A stretch of 64,000 nucleotides of DNA from Zhengella sp020637775. GTDB taxonomy: Bacteria; Pseudomonadota; Alphaproteobacteria; Rhizobiales; Rhizobiaceae. The position numbers and the translations under genes were made by a program. A model generated the notes under the pieces. The model was not told where the DNA came from. It worked only from the letters and a program-made list of their open reading frames with translations, and did no database searches. Shown in pieces: positions 62,139 to 64,000 of the stretch (position 1 is the stretch's first letter; each line of letters begins with the position of its first letter). Location of the stretch: positions 124,001 through 188,000 of the forward strand of contig NZ_JAWKWO010000005.1 of the NCBI RefSeq assembly GCF_041397485.1. Direction: 5' to 3'.

Positions 62139-63589
62139 GCGGCCTTTTCCTTCGCCTTGATTGTCGTCATGTCGAGCGGAAAGACCTTCGACGGGTTCAT
62201 GATGCGGTGCGGGTCGAAGGCGTCGCGCACGGCAAGCTGCTGGGCGAGATCCGCCTCGCCATATTGATGGCGCATGAGGTCGCGCTTCTCGATGCCGACA
62301 CCGTGCTCCCCGGTCAGGCAGCCGCCCGCGTCGACGCACAGGCGCAGGATATCCATGCCCGCGGCCTCTGCCTTCTCTGCCTCTTCCGGATCGTTGACAT
62401 TGTAGAGGATGAGCGGGTGCATGTTGCCGTCACCGGCATGGAAGACATTGGCGACGCGCAGGCCGTATTTCTTCACGATCACGTCCGTCTCGCGCAGTAC
62501 ATGGGACAATTGCCCGAGCGGCACCGTGCCATCCATGCAGATATAGTCCGCGATCCGGCCGGTCGCGCCGAAAGCCGACTTGCGGCCCTTCCAGATCAGC
62601 GCCGCCTCGATGGCCGACTGGCTCTCCTTCACCGTGCTGACGCCGTGGCGGCGCGCGATCTCGACGATGCGCGCGAGCATGTCGTCCATTTCGGCCTCGG
62701 ACCCTTCCACCTCGACGATCAGCAGCGCTTCGACATCCAGCGGGTAGCCGGCATGGGCGAAGGCCTCGCAAATCTCGATGGCCGGCTTGTCCATGAATTC
62801 GATGGCAACCGGAATGATGCCCTCGCCGATGATATCGGCCACGCAGGCCCCGGCGACTTCCGAGGAATCGAAGCCGAAAAGCACCGGCCGCGCCCCTTCC
62901 GGCCTGGCGATCAGGCGCACGGTGGCTTCGGTGACAATGCCGAGCTGGCCTTCAGAACCGCAGACAAGGCCGAGCAGGTCATAGCCGGCGGCGTCCAGTT
63001 CGCCTGCGCCAATGTCGAGGATCTCGCCATCGAAGGTGACAAGGCGCACGCCAAGCAGGTTGTTGGTCGTGACGCCATATTTCAGACAATGGGCGCCGCC
63101 GGAATTCATGCCGATATTGCCGCCGATGGTGCAGGCAAGCTGCGAGGAGGGATCAGGTGCGTAGAAGAAGCCGTCTGCCTCGACCGCGTTGGAAATGTTG
63201 ATATTGGTAACGCCGGCCTGCACCCGCGCCAGACGGTTGGGCAGGTCGATTTCGAGAATGCGGCTCATCTTCGACAAGCCGATCACCACCGCGTCCTCCT
63301 GCGGGATGGCGCCGCCTGAAAGCGACGTCCCGGCACCGCGCGCCACGACGGGCACCTTTTCGCGGGCAAGGTATTTCAGCACTTTCGCCACCTGTTCCGT
63401 CGTCTCGGGCAGGATGACGGCCAGCGGCACGCGCCTGTAGGCCGTGAACGCATCGGTTTCGAAGGGCACCAGTTCACGCTCGTCGCTGACGAAACACGAC
63501 GCAGGAACGAGATCGGCGAGATCGGCGACAATGTCGGCACGCCGCGCCAGAATGCGCGGATCGGGATCGTGAAAACGGATGTTTGCCAT
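62135..63589 (-). CDS. glcD: glycolate oxidase catalytic FAD subunit GlcD
   Basis: A 484-residue flavoenzyme of the GlcD/FAD-binding-4 family that oxidises glycolate (and often D-lactate) to glyoxylate. The FAD site RGAGTSLSGGAIP is near residues 90-102, followed by IGGNIGMNSGGAHCLKYG. The C-terminal LTGEHGVGIEKRD and HAGDGNMHPLI complete the substrate and flavin region. The ATG at 63589 follows GAGGAAGG. It is first in glcD-glcE-glcF and divergent from a LysR gene, the usual regulator position. Confidence 0.96.
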   Translation of the reverse strand: MANIRFHDPDPRILARRADIVADLADLVPASCFVSDERELVPFETDAFTAYRRVPLAVILPETTEQVAKVLKYLAREKVPVVARGAGTSLSGGAIPQEDAVVIGLSKMSRILEIDLPNRLARVQAGVTNINISNAVEADGFFYAPDPSSQLACTIGGNIGMNSGGAHCLKYGVTTNNLLGVRLVTFDGEILDIGAGELDAAGYDLLGLVCGSEGQLGIVTEATVRLIARPEGARPVLFGFDSSEVAGACVADIIGEGIIPVAIEFMDKPAIEICEAFAHAGYPLDVEALLIVEVEGSEAEMDDMLARIVEIARRHGVSTVKESQSAIEAALIWKGRKSAFGATGRIADYICMDGTVPLGQLSHVLRETDVIVKKYGLRVANVFHAGDGNMHPLILYNVNDPEEAEKAEAAGMDILRLCVDAGGCLTGEHGVGIEKRDLMRHQYGEADLAQQLAVRDAFDPHRIMNPSKVFPLDMTTIKAKEKAA

Positions 63590-63698
63590 GCCTTCCTCCC
63601 CAGAACTGGTCAAATAGTTTTACCACTCGTCGGCACCATGCGCAATCAATGGCCGGCCGACCTTCGCATTGAAAGCCTTTTTCCGGACGGAACAAAAA

Positions 63699-63720
63699 CT
63701 TGTCACCCTGCGTCAACAAG
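63699..63720. promoter_or_regulatory. inverted repeat between glcD and the LysR gene
   Basis: CTTGT (63699-63703) and ACAAG (63716-63720) are 12 bp apart. TTTTCCGGA also occurs twice, at 63679-63687 and 63742-63750. These fit a LysR-type site for the divergent pair, but no consensus is matched. Confidence 0.4.
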
Positions 63721-63792
63721 AAAGAGGGGCGGCAAAGAAACTTTTCCGGAAACAGTGATCCAACGATCAGCAAAGGACGTAGTGAGGTTCAG

Positions 63793-64000
63793 ATGTCAGG
63801 TGAGTCTCACATGAGCCATATAGCCGACTATGAAATTTTCGCCCGGGTCGTCTCCGCTGGCAGCCTTTCGGCGGCCGGCCGGGAGATGGGCCTGTCGCCG
63901 GCGGTGGTTTCAAAAAGGCTGCGCCGGCTGGAAGACAGTCTCGGAACCCGGTTGCTCCAGCGCACGACGCGCCAGATCGCATTGACCGAGGCCGGTCAGG
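63793..64000 (+). CDS. LysR-family regulator, 3' truncated by the window
   Basis: The frame from ATG 63793 stays open to the window end (69 codons). Residues from 63811 on read MSHIADYEIFARVVSAGSL, followed by a LysR winged helix with SPAVVSKRLRRLEDSLGTRLLQR and TEAGQ. Both ATG 63793 (GAGG 5 bp before) and ATG 63811 (AGGTGAG 6 bp before) have good ribosome sites. Divergence from glcD suggests control of glycolate oxidation. Confidence 0.88.
   Translation, partial: MSGESHMSHIADYEIFARVVSAGSLSAAGREMGLSPAVVSKRLRRLEDSLGTRLLQRTTRQIALTEAGQ

Overview
The window is 64 kb of high-GC chromosomal DNA from an alphaproteobacterium, most likely of the order Hyphomicrobiales (Rhizobiales). The evidence is a KDO/lipid A gene block with DUF4170 and DUF2093 proteins, two BA14K-type secreted proteins, a short HisG with HisZ, a CIRCE-controlled groESL operon, a glcDEF operon and an HWE-type sensor kinase. 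I do not assign a genus. I call 61 protein genes, the first and last cut by the window edges. I saw no tRNA, rRNA, insertion sequence, phage or CRISPR array. No stretch without a gene exceeds 300 bases. The longest are about 250 bp, upstream of groES and on either side of groEL and ileS.

Layout. 1-6635: a beta-oxidation operon in the order pimF-A-B-C-D (dehydrogenase/hydratase, CoA ligase, thiolase, two acyl-CoA dehydrogenases), probably for dicarboxylic or other fatty acids. 6675-11240: a sulfide/persulfide locus. An ArsR-type repressor with cysteines at 41 and 107, as in SqrR/BigR, faces an operon of two YeeE/YedE halves, a persulfide-dioxygenase-like metallo-beta-lactamase, a DUF442 phosphatase/rhodanese-like protein and a SulP permease. 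11327-16250: a TRAP transporter with two tandem solute-binding proteins and an Lrp regulator. 16456-18414: a MarR regulator, then a SLAC1 anion channel and a truncated haemoglobin whose promoter carries an operator-like palindrome sharing 10 bp with the sulfide locus. 18466-26194: mutL, DUF2093, and the envelope operon pmbA-IMPase-DUF4170-DUF374-waaA-lpxK. 26338-35617: a Kef antiporter, a patatin lipase with a paired M16 peptidase, RsmD, an RluB-like synthase with a long disordered tail, a TadA-like deaminase and a lipoprotein.

35793-42299: ileS and the operon HAD-ribF-SDR-SDR. 42495-45779: a membrane protein with a degenerate EAL domain and a TadG-like von Willebrand protein. 45912-48083: groESL with promoter, CIRCE and terminator. 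48273-51714: two DUF805 proteins, fumC, DoxX and a small membrane protein. 51914-55239: hisS-hisZ-hisG. 55410-59561: two BA14K proteins, tag, an L,D-transpeptidase and an orphan HWE kinase. 59558-64000: glcDEF for glycolate oxidation and a divergent, truncated LysR regulator.

Most of the window is ordinary core genome. The most promising unexplained signal links the persulfide locus at 7 kb with the SLAC1-globin operon at 17 kb through an operator-like sequence. It suggests a two-locus reactive-sulfur response in which sulfite made by the dioxygenase may leave through the SLAC1/TDT-type channel.
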